Shown: positions 1 through 8,164, counted from the stretch's first letter. The stretch is 22,799 bases of DNA from Euryarchaeota archaeon UBA433 (GCA_002495535.1 DAFX01000080.1:1-22799); one strand, 5' to 3'. Translations and numbers: made by a program. Notes: generated from the sequence alone by a model not told the origin.

Positions 1-2
1 TC

Positions 3-530
3 ATTGTCGTGATTGCCATGGTGATGATACGACCGAAAAACCCCGCTCCTGGGGCGATATTGTATGCCGCTCTGGAAGGTATGTTCGTTGGCGGTGTTTC
101 GTTCGTCTATGAGGGCGCATATTCAGGTATCGTCATGCAAGCTGGCCTCGGCACCGTGTGTATTATTGGCACCATGTACTTCCTATGGTCGGCAAAAATC
201 ATCAAAGCAACACCTGCATTCCAAGCCGCTATCATCAGTTTGACAATCGGAATTGGATTACTGTACTTCATCTCAATCATGCTCTCAATGTTCACAAGTT
301 TCGAGGTCCCATTTTTGCATTCGTCTGGACCAATAGGCATCGGTGTGACCTTGTTCATTCTTGGTGTAGCATCGTTGAACCTTATTCTTGATTTCCATTT
401 CATTGAGCGTGGCATCAGCAACAACTCACCAAAGTCAGGAGAATGGTGGGGTGCGTTTGGTTTGCTAATCACCGTAATATGGGTTTACATTGAGATGATC
501 CGCTTACTCTCCAAGATCAGGAATCAGTGA
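3..530 (+). CDS. Bax inhibitor-1/YccA-type membrane protein, 5' end outside the window
   Basis: The reading frame is open to the left window edge, so this is the C-terminal ~175 residues of a longer protein. It has about five to six hydrophobic segments. The end of the protein, with LNLILDFHFIERG, a GEWWGAFGLL stretch and a final WVYIEMIRLLSKIR, matches what I know of the BaxI_1 branch of the Bax inhibitor-1 superfamily (usually about 240-290 aa). These are integral membrane proteins, and a role in ion leak or stress has been proposed for some relatives. The GTG at 9 is only the first possible start inside the window and is unlikely to be the true one. The stop overlaps the GTG start of the next gene, so the two are probably co-transcribed. 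Family call is fairly firm; function is unknown. Confidence 0.8.
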   Translation: MVVIAMVMIRPKNPAPGAILYAALEGMFVGGVSFVYEGAYSGIVMQAGLGTVCIIGTMYFLWSAKIIKATPAFQAAIISLTIGIGLLYFISIMLSMFTSFEVPFLHSSGPIGIGVTLFILGVASLNLILDFHFIERGISNNSPKSGEWWGAFGLLITVIWVYIEMIRLLSKIRNQ

Positions 531-1498
531 GTGATGTGGTGCGGAAAATCCCTACCGTTGATTTTGCGGACATGCTTGGTGATGAACATCAACAAGAGCG
601 TTTTGTCAAAGCGGTGGGAGATTCTCTCAAAGACATTGGTTTCTTTGCCCTAAAAAACCACGGCATTGACTTGGATTTGATCGACCAGGCTTACACACAA
701 GGCGATGCTTTTTTCACCCTCCCAAAGGCGACGAAACGCCGTTACCTCCAACCAGAGATCGCTCATCAGCGAGGCTACACTGCCTTCGGCGTTGAACATG
801 CCAAAGACAACGACGCCCCGGATTTGAAGGAATTCTGGCAAAATGGCAGAACACACACGGGACAAGGGGCACCCCCAACCTATCCAGCCAATGTTTGGCC
901 AAACCAAGAAGTCCCAGAATTCAAAGACGTCATCGACGGTTTGTTCAATCGGATGGAATCACTTTCCCAACACATCCTCTCTGCATGCAGCCTTTACCTC
1001 AACAAGCCACCAAGCTGGCTGGGTGAGATGAGTCAGGAAGGAAACACAATCATGCGGATCATCCACTATCCACCGGTAGGTCCCGATGCTCCAACAGGCG
1101 CAGTTCGTTCAGCCGCCCATGAGGACATCAACCTCATCACGCTTTTAGTCACGGCAACAGCCGATGGCCTTCAGGTCATGGACCATGATGGCAGTTGGAT
1201 CGAGGTTGAAGGTGATGCACGCTACATCATTGTTGATTCAGGCGATATGCTGCAAAACCTCACCAATGGTTTGTTCCGCTCGACAACCCATCGCGTGGTC
1301 AACCCAAAAGACACCTCAAGCCGACGCTACTCCATGCCGATGTTCGTGCACCCAAGAAACGAAATCGATTTGACACCTCGGCCAGAATTCGTTGCTATGA
1401 CGGGGGGCAATGTCCAGTTTCAGTCGATCACAGCCGGTGCTTACCTCCACCAGCGCCTGGTCGAAATTGGTTTGGCCGAACCCGAGGGTGAACAATGA
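527..1498 (+). CDS. 2-oxoglutarate/Fe(II)-dependent oxygenase, isopenicillin-N-synthase-like superfamily
   Basis: This is a 323-aa soluble enzyme. Residues 8-110 form the DIOX_N-type region (IPTVDFADML, GFFALKNHGI) and residues 170-275 the catalytic jelly roll. The iron triad is visible as H198-x-D200 (AHEDINLITLL) and H255 (STTHRVVNP). R267-Y-S269 is the 2-oxoglutarate-binding RxS motif. The GTG start overlaps the stop of the upstream membrane-protein gene, and the stop overlaps the ATG of deoA, so it is translated in one unit with thymidine phosphorylase. The family oxidises small molecules while converting 2-oxoglutarate to succinate and CO2. The same superfamily contains fungal thymine-7-hydroxylase, which makes a thymine-related substrate an attractive guess given the neighbour, but nothing in the sequence proves it. 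The family call is firm and the substrate is open. Confidence 0.9.
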   Translation: MSDVVRKIPTVDFADMLGDEHQQERFVKAVGDSLKDIGFFALKNHGIDLDLIDQAYTQGDAFFTLPKATKRRYLQPEIAHQRGYTAFGVEHAKDNDAPDLKEFWQNGRTHTGQGAPPTYPANVWPNQEVPEFKDVIDGLFNRMESLSQHILSACSLYLNKPPSWLGEMSQEGNTIMRIIHYPPVGPDAPTGAVRSAAHEDINLITLLVTATADGLQVMDHDGSWIEVEGDARYIIVDSGDMLQNLTNGLFRSTTHRVVNPKDTSSRRYSMPMFVHPRNEIDLTPRPEFVAMTGGNVQFQSITAGAYLHQRLVEIGLAEPEGEQ

Positions 1499-2814
1499 GC
1501 GGTGTTGTTGACCGACTGTGCGCCTCTGTTCGCAAGAGTGAACCAATGGACGCATCCGATTTAGCGACGTTCATCGCACAAGTGGCGGATCGAACCCTCC
1601 CTGTGGAGTCGATCACCTTGTGGCTAAAAGCCGTGCACAAGCATGGCATCAGTGTCGAAGACACAGTCACCCTCACAGAAGGCATGATGAATTCGGGCGC
1701 CGTCCTAAAATGGGACTCAAAACGGCCCATTGCGGATAAACACAGCACCGGTGGTGTCGGCGATAAGATGTCGTTGATGCTCGCACCTGCTTTGGCAGCG
1801 TGTGGCGTCGAGGTACCGATGCTTGCGGGCCGAGGGCTTGGCCACACCGGGGGCACCATTGACAAGTTGGAATCCATTCCAGGATTCAATTGTGCATTAG
1901 ACCCCGATCAAATGGAAGCGCTTGTGAACCAAATCGGATGCTGTATTGCGGCTCAAAACGATTCGATTGCTCCGGCTGATGGACTGCTGTATGCCATCCG
2001 GGACGTCACCCACACGGTTGACAGCATTCCGTTAATCACCGCTTCGATTGTTTCCAAAAAAGCCGCAGAGGGGCTCAAGGCTCTGGTGTTGGATGTCAAG
2101 TGTGGCCATGCTGCTTTCATGAAAACTGAGGAACAAGCGACCTTGTTGGCCACCTCAATGGTTGAAACGGCCAAGGGCTTGGGCATTGAAACAGTAGCGC
2201 AAATAACCGAAATGAATGAGCCAATCGGGACCCATATTGGCAATGCGTTGGAGATCATCGAAAGCATCGAGGTGTTGAACGGAAAGGGTCCAAGCGACAC
2301 GGTAAACCTGGTCGCACTGCAGGGTGGAGCGCTGTTGAACCTGCTCAATCTTGCATCCAGCCCACAAGCAGGTGAACAGAAGATCCTCGAAGCACTCAAC
2401 AACGGTGAGGCTGCCAAGAAATTCGAAGCAATGTGCGTTGGCCAAGGCGTCGATGCTCAAACTGCAAAGCGTTTGCTCGCTGAACCAACAGCAATCCTCG
2501 CTCAACCGTCGTTGAAAACGAAGTTCCGGGCTCATGAAACCGGGTGGGTCGGCTCAATCCGTTCCATGGCTCTCGCAGAAATTGCAAGAGCACACGGGGC
2601 TGGCCGCTTTCACATTGAAGACACAATTGATGAAGCGGTGGGTTTCATCGTTCATACGGCAAAAGGTGCGAGGATCGAAGAAGGGGATGTGTGGATGGAG
2701 TTCCACCATAACCAACCCGTGACAGCGTCTCAAAAAGACGCACTTAGCTCCGCATTGCACATCACATCACACTCCATTAAGCCAGTTGAACGGCTCATCA
2801 AGGTCGTTGAATGA
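1495..2814 (+). CDS. deoA: Thymidine/pyrimidine-nucleoside phosphorylase
   Basis: This enzyme cleaves thymidine (or uridine) with phosphate to the free base and (deoxy)ribose-1-phosphate. At 439 aa it has the usual length of bacterial DeoA/Pdp. The phosphate-binding KHSTGGVGDK lies at 82-91. The family signature AGRGLGHTGGTIDKLE lies at 111-126. The base-binding set, R169 in YAIRD and S184/K188 in ITASIVSKK, is present. It lacks the extra N-terminal domain of archaeal AMP phosphorylases (about 500 aa), so it belongs with nucleoside rather than AMP phosphorylases. The ATG overlaps the TGA of the oxygenase gene (ATGA), which implies translational coupling. It is the last gene before the tRNA. 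Specificity for thymidine over uridine cannot be settled by eye. Confidence 0.93.
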   Translation: MSGVVDRLCASVRKSEPMDASDLATFIAQVADRTLPVESITLWLKAVHKHGISVEDTVTLTEGMMNSGAVLKWDSKRPIADKHSTGGVGDKMSLMLAPALAACGVEVPMLAGRGLGHTGGTIDKLESIPGFNCALDPDQMEALVNQIGCCIAAQNDSIAPADGLLYAIRDVTHTVDSIPLITASIVSKKAAEGLKALVLDVKCGHAAFMKTEEQATLLATSMVETAKGLGIETVAQITEMNEPIGTHIGNALEIIESIEVLNGKGPSDTVNLVALQGGALLNLLNLASSPQAGEQKILEALNNGEAAKKFEAMCVGQGVDAQTAKRLLAEPTAILAQPSLKTKFRAHETGWVGSIRSMALAEIARAHGAGRFHIEDTIDEAVGFIVHTAKGARIEEGDVWMEFHHNQPVTASQKDALSSALHITSHSIKPVERLIKVVE

Positions 2815-2834
2815 GAGTGAGGGCCCCGAAGCCG

Positions 2835-2841
2835 TCATAAA
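2835..2841 (+). promoter_or_regulatory. Possible TATA box of the tRNA-Asn gene
   Basis: TCATAAA is centred about 26 bp upstream of the first tRNA base, the usual archaeal TATA position, in the otherwise GC-rich gap after deoA. It is a weak match judged on spacing and composition only. Confidence 0.3.
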
Positions 2842-2863
2842 GGGGAGGCGATTGGCCAATGAT

Positions 2864-2936
2864 GCCGATTTAGCTTAGCTGGTGGAGCGTGGGACTGTTA
2901 ATCCCAAGGTCGAGGGTTCGAACCCCTCAATCGGCG
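2864..2936 (+). tRNA. tRNA-Asn, anticodon GTT
   Basis: A full cloverleaf can be drawn. The acceptor stem is GCCGATT (2864-2870) with AATCGGC (2929-2935), followed by discriminator G2936. The D-arm is GCT/AGC-paired around an AGCTGGTGG loop. The anticodon stem is TGGGA/TCCCA around CTGTTAA, with anticodon GTT at 2897-2899. The T-arm is GAGGG-TTCGAAC-CCCTC. There is no intron, and CCA is not encoded (GTAAT follows), so CCA must be added after transcription, as is usual in archaea. The gene sits between deoA and the convergent GMP synthase gene. Confidence 0.97.
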
Positions 2937-2956
2937 TAATTTCAAACCCTTGAGGT

Positions 2957-3907
2957 TCATTCCCACTCAATTGTGCCAGGAGGCTTGTGAGTGATGTCGT
3001 ACACCACACGGTTGACTGCCCCTTTCACGGTGTTGGTGATGCGTGTGCTGATCTTCTGCAGAATGCTGTGTGGAATTTCGGAGTAACGAGCGGACATACC
3101 GTCCATTGACTGAACTGCACGGACCACAATAGTTTCACCGTAAGCTCGGACATCACCGTGGACACCGACGCTACGAACGGGGAGAAGCGCAGCAAAATAT
3201 TGCCACGGAATTTCCATTTTCCCTTCAGCTGCTGCCGCTTCAAATTCTTCTTCGACAATGGCACATGCTTCACGAACTACGGCCACGCGCTCTGGAGTGA
3301 GTTCACCAAGGGTGCGAACCGCCAATCCGGGACCAGGGAACGGTTGACGCTCTGCGACGTTGATTTCGAGGGCTCGAGCCAAATCCCGTACTTCATCCTT
3401 GTACAAGTCACGCAATGGTTCGACAACAGTGAGCGTCATGTCCTCTGGCAAGCCTCCAACGTTGTGGTGTGACTTGATGGTGTCACGAACACCGCCGCCT
3501 GATTCGATCCAATCTGGAGCAATGGTGCCTTGAACGAGGTACTTTGCACCTACTTTTTCCTGCTCGTCTTCAAAAATTCGTATGAATAATTCACCGATGA
3601 CCTTGCGCTTTTGTTCAGGTTCAGTCACACCTTTGAGGGCCTCAAAGTAGCGATCAGCTGCTTTGACAGTCACCAGATTCTTGATGCCTTGAGCGGAAAG
3701 GAGGGCTTCAATTTCCTCAGTTTCACCTTTGCGCATAAAGCCGGTATCGACGTACACACAGTGCAGCATGTCCCCGACCGCCTGATTGGCAATCACTGCA
3801 GCGACAGTGGAATCAACACCGCCAGAACATGCGATGATGGCAATGTCGTCGATGGTGTTGCGGAGGTTTACGATGGATTCCTCGATAAATTCCGAGGTAT
3901 CAAACAT
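2957..3907 (-). CDS. guaAb: GMP synthase (glutamine-hydrolysing), ATP-pyrophosphatase subunit
   Basis: This subunit adenylylates XMP and aminates it to GMP with ammonia from a separate glutaminase subunit. The 316-aa protein starts directly in the PP-ATPase domain: the PP-loop SGGVDST is at 28-34, so the N-terminal amidotransferase domain of the single-chain bacterial enzyme is absent. The C-terminal dimerisation part ends with the highly conserved VVYDITHKPPGTIEWE. LVQGTIAPDWIESGG and the QPFPGPGLAVR stretch are also characteristic. The split form is typical of archaea; the GuaAa glutaminase is not in this window. The ATG follows the purE stop with no spacer, so the two are co-transcribed. 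It converges on the tRNA-Asn gene. Confidence 0.95.
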   Translation of the reverse strand: MFDTSEFIEESIVNLRNTIDDIAIIACSGGVDSTVAAVIANQAVGDMLHCVYVDTGFMRKGETEEIEALLSAQGIKNLVTVKAADRYFEALKGVTEPEQKRKVIGELFIRIFEDEQEKVGAKYLVQGTIAPDWIESGGGVRDTIKSHHNVGGLPEDMTLTVVEPLRDLYKDEVRDLARALEINVAERQPFPGPGLAVRTLGELTPERVAVVREACAIVEEEFEAAAAEGKMEIPWQYFAALLPVRSVGVHGDVRAYGETIVVRAVQSMDGMSARYSEIPHSILQKISTRITNTVKGAVNRVVYDITHKPPGTIEWE

Positions 3908-4387
3908 TCACTGTCCCCCATTGACTTCTGCGTCTTGAGCCTTGACCCTTGCAATTTGGTCAAGTTTGTTTTGCTTCAAAGCAGCCGCATAGTCTGGGTT
4001 CTTGAGGGCGAGAATTTGAGTGGCAAGGTAGCCGGCATTGTCACCTCGATCCACTCCAACAGTAGCAGCGGGGACGCCAGGTGGCAATTGAACGATGGAA
4101 AGAAGTGAGTCATATGGAACACGACCGCCGCAAGGCACACCGATCACAGGTTTTGTTGTCAATGCTGCAACCGCACCGGGAAGTGCTGCAGCAAGACCTG
4201 CCATAGCGATGAACAATTGGCAGCCATCTGCCTCTGCTTGGTTGATGATTTCTTCAACGAACACTGGGGAGCGATGAGCGCTTGCAACACGAAGTTGGTA
4301 GCTCACGCTAAAGTGGTCGAGTATTTTCGTACATTTTTCGGCAATCGGAAGGTCAGAAGACGAGCCCAAGAGTATGGTAACATCCAT
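3908..4387 (-). CDS. purE: Phosphoribosylaminoimidazole carboxylase/mutase PurE
   Basis: PurE makes CAIR in IMP synthesis, from N5-CAIR (mutase) or from AIR plus CO2. From the chosen start the protein has 159 aa, the family size. It opens with the first strand MDVTILLGSSSDLP and keeps AHRSP (37-41), AMAGLAAALPG (61-71) and the GVPCGGR and VGVDRGDNAG segments. The frame is open to 4462, where an ATG overlaps the stop of the preceding gene (ATGA); another ATG lies at 4414. I prefer 4387 because the extra 25 residues show no family similarity and a GGGGTGG run lies just upstream. The longer forms remain possible. It abuts guaAb. PurK is not visible here, so which of the two reactions it runs is open. 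Confidence 0.9.
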   Translation of the reverse strand: MDVTILLGSSSDLPIAEKCTKILDHFSVSYQLRVASAHRSPVFVEEIINQAEADGCQLFIAMAGLAAALPGAVAALTTKPVIGVPCGGRVPYDSLLSIVQLPPGVPAATVGVDRGDNAGYLATQILALKNPDYAAALKQNKLDQIARVKAQDAEVNGGQ

Positions 4388-4458
4388 GCATCCACCCCGG
4401 CGCGGGTGGTTCATCAAGATGCCTCTTGAGAAATCTGCTTTTTGGGCCCTGAAAAACT

Positions 4459-5127
4459 TCATTCTTCCGCATCAGACATTGCTTCTTCAAAGCCATCAAG
4501 ATCGATGTCAAAGTTCAGCGATTGGAACTCAGTCTTGTCTTTACACCCTAAGAGATCAAAGCAAAGAAAAGGTTCTTTTTCGACAATCCGCCCATATATT
4601 GTGACAAATTGATTCGAGGCGAAGCGTTTCGAGGCCATGGCTTGTTGGTCGAAGCGGGTGGTCTTGATGTCCCAGCCAAGCAGGGCGTCCACTGGCAGAC
4701 GAACCTTGGGGTTCCAAGGGCGTTGGAACACGTACCCACCATCTTTGAACACGACATCTAACCCCTTCACGAGTGCGACGACAGCCAGTGAAGAAAACAC
4801 AAGCCCACCGACTTCGGGAATGTTCCCTTGAGCGACAAGAGCCCATGCGACGATTGAAAAAGCGACACAAAACAAACCGATTCCAACTCGAGTCGCACCC
4901 AACGCCCCCATTCGGGAAGAGAGACCGGCTAATCCCCCCATGAGCACCAACAACATTGCTGCGACACCAAGATAGGGGATCAAATCGATGTTGGTCCCGG
5001 TGAACCACATCAGCCAACCAAAGGCCAGTGGGAGCAGCCCCCACGCCATTGGAAACAAGGCGACCCCAGCACGGGATTCGATCTTGACTCGCGTCCATCC
5101 CCTTTTCGAGAAGTCACGCAGTTCCAT
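4459..5127 (-). CDS. Unknown four-TM membrane protein with acidic cytoplasmic tail, upstream of purE
   Basis: I do not recognise the family. The 222-aa protein has four hydrophobic segments at roughly 22-44, 49-69, 78-100 and 107-127, then a soluble C-terminal part of ~95 residues. The tail includes VRLPVDALLGWDIKTTRF and ends strongly acidic (FDIDLDGFEEAMSDAEE). It has no signal peptide and no obvious catalytic motif. Its stop overlaps a possible upstream ATG of purE, so it is the first gene of a purE-guaAb unit or a middle gene of a longer gcvPA-gcvPB-purE-guaAb unit. The start codon lies ~24 bp after an A/T-rich box (5149-5154). A link to purine metabolism is suggested only by position. 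Confidence 0.75.
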   Translation of the reverse strand: MELRDFSKRGWTRVKIESRAGVALFPMAWGLLPLAFGWLMWFTGTNIDLIPYLGVAAMLLVLMGGLAGLSSRMGALGATRVGIGLFCVAFSIVAWALVAQGNIPEVGGLVFSSLAVVALVKGLDVVFKDGGYVFQRPWNPKVRLPVDALLGWDIKTTRFDQQAMASKRFASNQFVTIYGRIVEKEPFLCFDLLGCKDKTEFQSLNFDIDLDGFEEAMSDAEE

Positions 5128-5132
5128 ACCCT

Positions 5133-5157
5133 CGCCAATCGCTTGGCGTATTTACGC
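5133..5157 (-). promoter_or_regulatory. Two overlapping inverted repeats on the predicted promoter of the purE unit
   Basis: CGCCAA-tcgc-TTGGCG (5133-5148) is a perfect 6-bp hairpin. It shares three bases with GCGTA-tt-TACGC (5146-5157). On the minus strand the second repeat holds TAAATA (5149-5154), centred about 24 bp before the ATG at 5127, as in an archaeal leaderless promoter. The arrangement could be an operator, or part of it could be the 3' end signal of gcvPB, which stops at 5171. No functional evidence beyond position. Confidence 0.4.
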
Positions 5158-5170
5158 ATTCGCTTGCAAC

Positions 5171-6667
5171 TCAATCATCGTAGGGATGACGCAGGCACAA
5201 ATTGCGAGCTGCATACACTTCATCCACACGTCGAACTGGCGTGGTGATTGGAGCCGCATGGAGGGTTTCAGCATCCACCTGGAGGACCTTAGCGAAATCC
5301 TCTGCAAAGGTATCTAGTGTTTCTTTGCTTTCAGTTTCGGTTGGTTCAATCATCATGCATTCAGGCACAACGAGGGGGAAGTAAACGGTTGGTGCCATGT
5401 ACCCCATATCAAGCAAGCCCTTTGCAACATCCATAGCGGAAATGCCATGGCTTTCCTTAGCCGGACCAAGCGAAATGGTGAACTCGTGTTTTGCAACATC
5501 GGTTTCCGCACCATCGACGATCATGTCAGAGACGCCGGCTGCTTCTGCTTCTCTGTGCAGTGCATGGCGAAGGTAATTTGCATTCAAAACCGCATGCTCA
5601 GACATGGTCTTCAGTCCATTGCCGTATCGACGATAATACGCCCAGCATCGAATGACTGCACCGGCATTCCCGTGCCACTGCTGAACTTTCCCGATGCTGT
5701 GTGTCGGTTGGTACCAGCCATACCACATGTCCTCGATTGCGTGCTTGGATTCATCACCCATGATTGGGCGCTTCTTGACAATCGGGCCGGGTAAAAACTC
5801 GGCCAGATGAGCCTTGACACCGATTGGACCAGAACCTGGCCCTCCACCACCGTGTGGTTGACTGAAGGTCTTGTGCAGGTTGAAGTGCACCGCATCAAAG
5901 CCCATCAAACCAGGTGAAGTGATGCCGAGAATGGCGTTGAAATTCGCCCCGTCGTAGTACATTTGACCGCCCACACCATGAACAATTGCTGATGCCTCAA
6001 CGATGTCTGCCTCAAACAACCCAAGGGTGTTTGGATTGGTGATCATCATCACTGCAGTCGTTTCATCTGCAACTGCTCTGAGTGCATCGAGGTCAATTCG
6101 CCCGTCAACTCGACTTGGGATTTCAACGATTTCAAAACCGCACATAGCGGCGCTTGCTGGATTTGTACCGTGGGCAGAGTCTGGAACGATCACTTTGGTA
6201 CGTTGGTCTTCACCGCGCAAGCGGAAGTATTCCTGAACGCAACGAACTGCAGTAAATTCACCTTGCGCCCCTGCTACAGGTTGTAAGGTCACTTGATCCA
6301 TGCCCGCACAGATTTCCAACATGTGTTGCATTTCGTGATAGATGGAGAGCAAGCCTTGCAGATGATGCTCTGGTTGATGCGGGTGAATGTCCGCAATACC
6401 AGGCAGTTGAGCGATGACTTCGTTGATCCTTGGGTTGTGTTTCATGGTGCAAGAACCGAGTGGGTAAAACCCGGTATCGATACCAAAGTTGCGCTTGGAC
6501 AGCCATGTGTAATGGCGAACCATTTCCGGTTCTGAAATTCGAGGCCAGCGAGGTGCTTGCTTTCGAACAAGCGAAGAAGGCACGCTAATTTCCGATGCTG
6601 GGAGCACTGGAGCGGGTTGTGAATACCCTTGGCCGGGAGCGCCGTGGTGGTCGAACAGGTGGCTCAT
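5171..6667 (-). CDS. gcvPB: Glycine dehydrogenase (decarboxylating) subunit 2
   Basis: This is the C-terminal half of the glycine cleavage P-protein as a separate chain. With GcvPA it decarboxylates glycine using PLP and passes the aminomethyl group to lipoyl-GcvH. At 498 aa it is close to the usual ~480-490. The PLP lysine is K266 in FNLHKTFSQPHGGGGPGSGP. PLGSCTMKHNPR (near 70-81), DSAHGTNPASAA and the YYDGANFNAI stretch are family hallmarks. I chose the ATG at 6667 because it forms an ATGA overlap with the gcvPA stop; the frame also runs up to 6694, inside gcvPA. The two are surely co-translated. Confidence 0.95.
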   Translation of the reverse strand: MSHLFDHHGAPGQGYSQPAPVLPASEISVPSSLVRKQAPRWPRISEPEMVRHYTWLSKRNFGIDTGFYPLGSCTMKHNPRINEVIAQLPGIADIHPHQPEHHLQGLLSIYHEMQHMLEICAGMDQVTLQPVAGAQGEFTAVRCVQEYFRLRGEDQRTKVIVPDSAHGTNPASAAMCGFEIVEIPSRVDGRIDLDALRAVADETTAVMMITNPNTLGLFEADIVEASAIVHGVGGQMYYDGANFNAILGITSPGLMGFDAVHFNLHKTFSQPHGGGGPGSGPIGVKAHLAEFLPGPIVKKRPIMGDESKHAIEDMWYGWYQPTHSIGKVQQWHGNAGAVIRCWAYYRRYGNGLKTMSEHAVLNANYLRHALHREAEAAGVSDMIVDGAETDVAKHEFTISLGPAKESHGISAMDVAKGLLDMGYMAPTVYFPLVVPECMMIEPTETESKETLDTFAEDFAKVLQVDAETLHAAPITTPVRRVDEVYAARNLCLRHPYDD

Positions 6668-8040
6668 GCACTCACCCCCTGATGAGATGCCCATACTTCC
6701 ATATGTGCTGCGAGCAACTCAATCTCATTGGCCCGAGTTTGGTCGGTAAAAGAGACGAGAAGCCAGTTTGGACGGTCAGCATACCATCGTGCGAGGTCAA
6801 AGCCGCCGACGATTCCGACGCTGTCCAAGTACGACAAACAGTCGCTGGCGCTGCCGGGAAGTTCGACGACAAATTCTTGGAAATGATGGCTTGAAGCGTG
6901 GGGCAATGAAACTCCAGCGATCGCAGAAATCTTTCGCTTCCCGAGTTCGCACGCTGCCATGTTGCGAACGGCCAAGTCATGCAGGCCTTCTGGACCCAAA
7001 AGTGACATGTGCATGGCCCCCATCAAAGCGATGAGCGTTTCATTGGTGCAAATATTGGAAGTTGCACGGTGACGGCGAATATGTTGCTCCCGAGTTGACA
7101 GAGTGAGGCAGTATGCTTCCTTACCGTCGACATCGATGCTCCGACCGACAATTCGGCCTGGCATCAATCGAAGGTATGGTTTACTGCAGGCGAAGATACC
7201 GTAAATTGGGCCTCCACCTGTAATCGGACTGCCAAGCGGTTGGCCTTCACCTACAACAATATCAGCGCCATAAGCGCCAGGGGCTTCAACAAGACCGAGG
7301 GAAATTGGTTGAACCGCAACAATCAGTGCTGTGTGCTCACCTACGATCTCCTTGAGCAATGGAAGTCCACCATCGAGAACGCCGAGAGGATTGGGTTGTT
7401 CGACGTAAATACCGCAGGAACCTGCAGCCTCTTGCGCAGAGGACAAATTCACCGTACCGTCTGGGTTATGCCTCAGCATTTTGATCTGAATTTCTGCACC
7501 TTGACAGTAATTTTCCATGACCGACAGGCGATCGGGCGGTGTCAGTTCTGAAACGTAAACTGTGTTCTTCTGAGTGGCTTTTCGCCCGTGAACTCGAACC
7601 GAGCAGGTGATGGCTTCGGCCGCTGCCGTCGAGCCGTCATAGAGGGACAGATTCGCAATCGGCAACCCAACAAGTTCCGAGATGAGCGTTTGGAATTCCC
7701 ACATGGCTTGGAGCATCCCCTGACTGACTTCAGGTTGGTAGGGCGTGTATGAAGTGAGGAATTCACCCCGAGTGATCAGTTGGAACACGGACGCCGGGAC
7801 GTAATTTCTGTACAGTCCAGCTCCGAGGAAGGACACTCGATCGCCAAGAGCAACGTTTGAGCCAAGCAAACGGCGTGCATCAGCAATGATCTCTTCTTCG
7901 GATTGTGGGCCCCGAAGTGGAAGGGTTCCTTTCATACGAACTTCCTCAGGAATATCGGAGAACAAGTCTTCCATTGAGGACATCCCCATGGTGGCAAGCA
8001 TTTCGGCCTCGCGGCCCAGATTTGGGAGTTGGTCAACCAT
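6664..8040 (-). CDS. gcvPA: Glycine dehydrogenase (decarboxylating) subunit 1
   Basis: This is the N-terminal half of the split P-protein, 458 aa against a usual ~440-450. FLGAGLYRNYVPASV, FLTSYTPYQPEVSQGMLQAMWEFQT, LSLYDGSTAAAEA and VGEGQPLGSPITGGGP are all typical. The separation from gcvPB is a genuine two-subunit form as in many thermophiles, Gram-positives and archaea: each part has full family length and they meet at a clean ATGA. It is the first gene of the minus-strand unit, and a TATA-like box at 8068-8074 predicts a leader of only a few bases. GcvH and the lipoamide dehydrogenase are elsewhere. Confidence 0.95.
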   Translation of the reverse strand: MVDQLPNLGREAEMLATMGMSSMEDLFSDIPEEVRMKGTLPLRGPQSEEEIIADARRLLGSNVALGDRVSFLGAGLYRNYVPASVFQLITRGEFLTSYTPYQPEVSQGMLQAMWEFQTLISELVGLPIANLSLYDGSTAAAEAITCSVRVHGRKATQKNTVYVSELTPPDRLSVMENYCQGAEIQIKMLRHNPDGTVNLSSAQEAAGSCGIYVEQPNPLGVLDGGLPLLKEIVGEHTALIVAVQPISLGLVEAPGAYGADIVVGEGQPLGSPITGGGPIYGIFACSKPYLRLMPGRIVGRSIDVDGKEAYCLTLSTREQHIRRHRATSNICTNETLIALMGAMHMSLLGPEGLHDLAVRNMAACELGKRKISAIAGVSLPHASSHHFQEFVVELPGSASDCLSYLDSVGIVGGFDLARWYADRPNWLLVSFTDQTRANEIELLAAHMEVWASHQGVSA

Positions 8041-8067
8041 AGCAATCGAACCTCGGACTTGGGTGTA

Positions 8068-8074
8068 GTATAAA
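8068..8074 (-). promoter_or_regulatory. TATA box of gcvPA
   Basis: On the minus strand TTTATAC is centred 31 bases before the gcvPA ATG, predicting transcription to begin about 5 bases before the start codon. It lies in the 124-bp divergent gap shared with the glycosyltransferase gene. I saw no glycine-riboswitch-like structure in the gap; a leader this short could not hold one. Confidence 0.5.
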
Positions 8075-8164
8075 CTGAGCGCGGAACGGCCATAATAATC
8101 GCCCTTTGGGCCTCAGGGATTCAAACGCCGAATACCTCATGTTCTCGGGTGGTATGGGAATTCC

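Noticed and set aside
2957..3907. A truncated GMP synthase missing its glutaminase domain
   Set aside because: The protein starts cleanly before the PP-loop and has the normal length of the archaeal ATPase subunit; the glutaminase is expected as a separate gene.
3611..4108. A 165-codon open frame on the plus strand
   Set aside because: It lies antisense across purE and guaAb, crosses their boundary, has no family features, and its codons are those of the complementary genes.
5171..8040. A frameshifted single-chain glycine decarboxylase
   Set aside because: Both halves have full family length for the two-subunit enzyme and meet at a clean ATGA overlap, so this is the natural split form.
8041..8164. 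A glycine riboswitch before gcvPA
   Set aside because: The TATA box at 8068-8074 leaves only a few bases of leader, and I could not draw the tandem aptamer structure.
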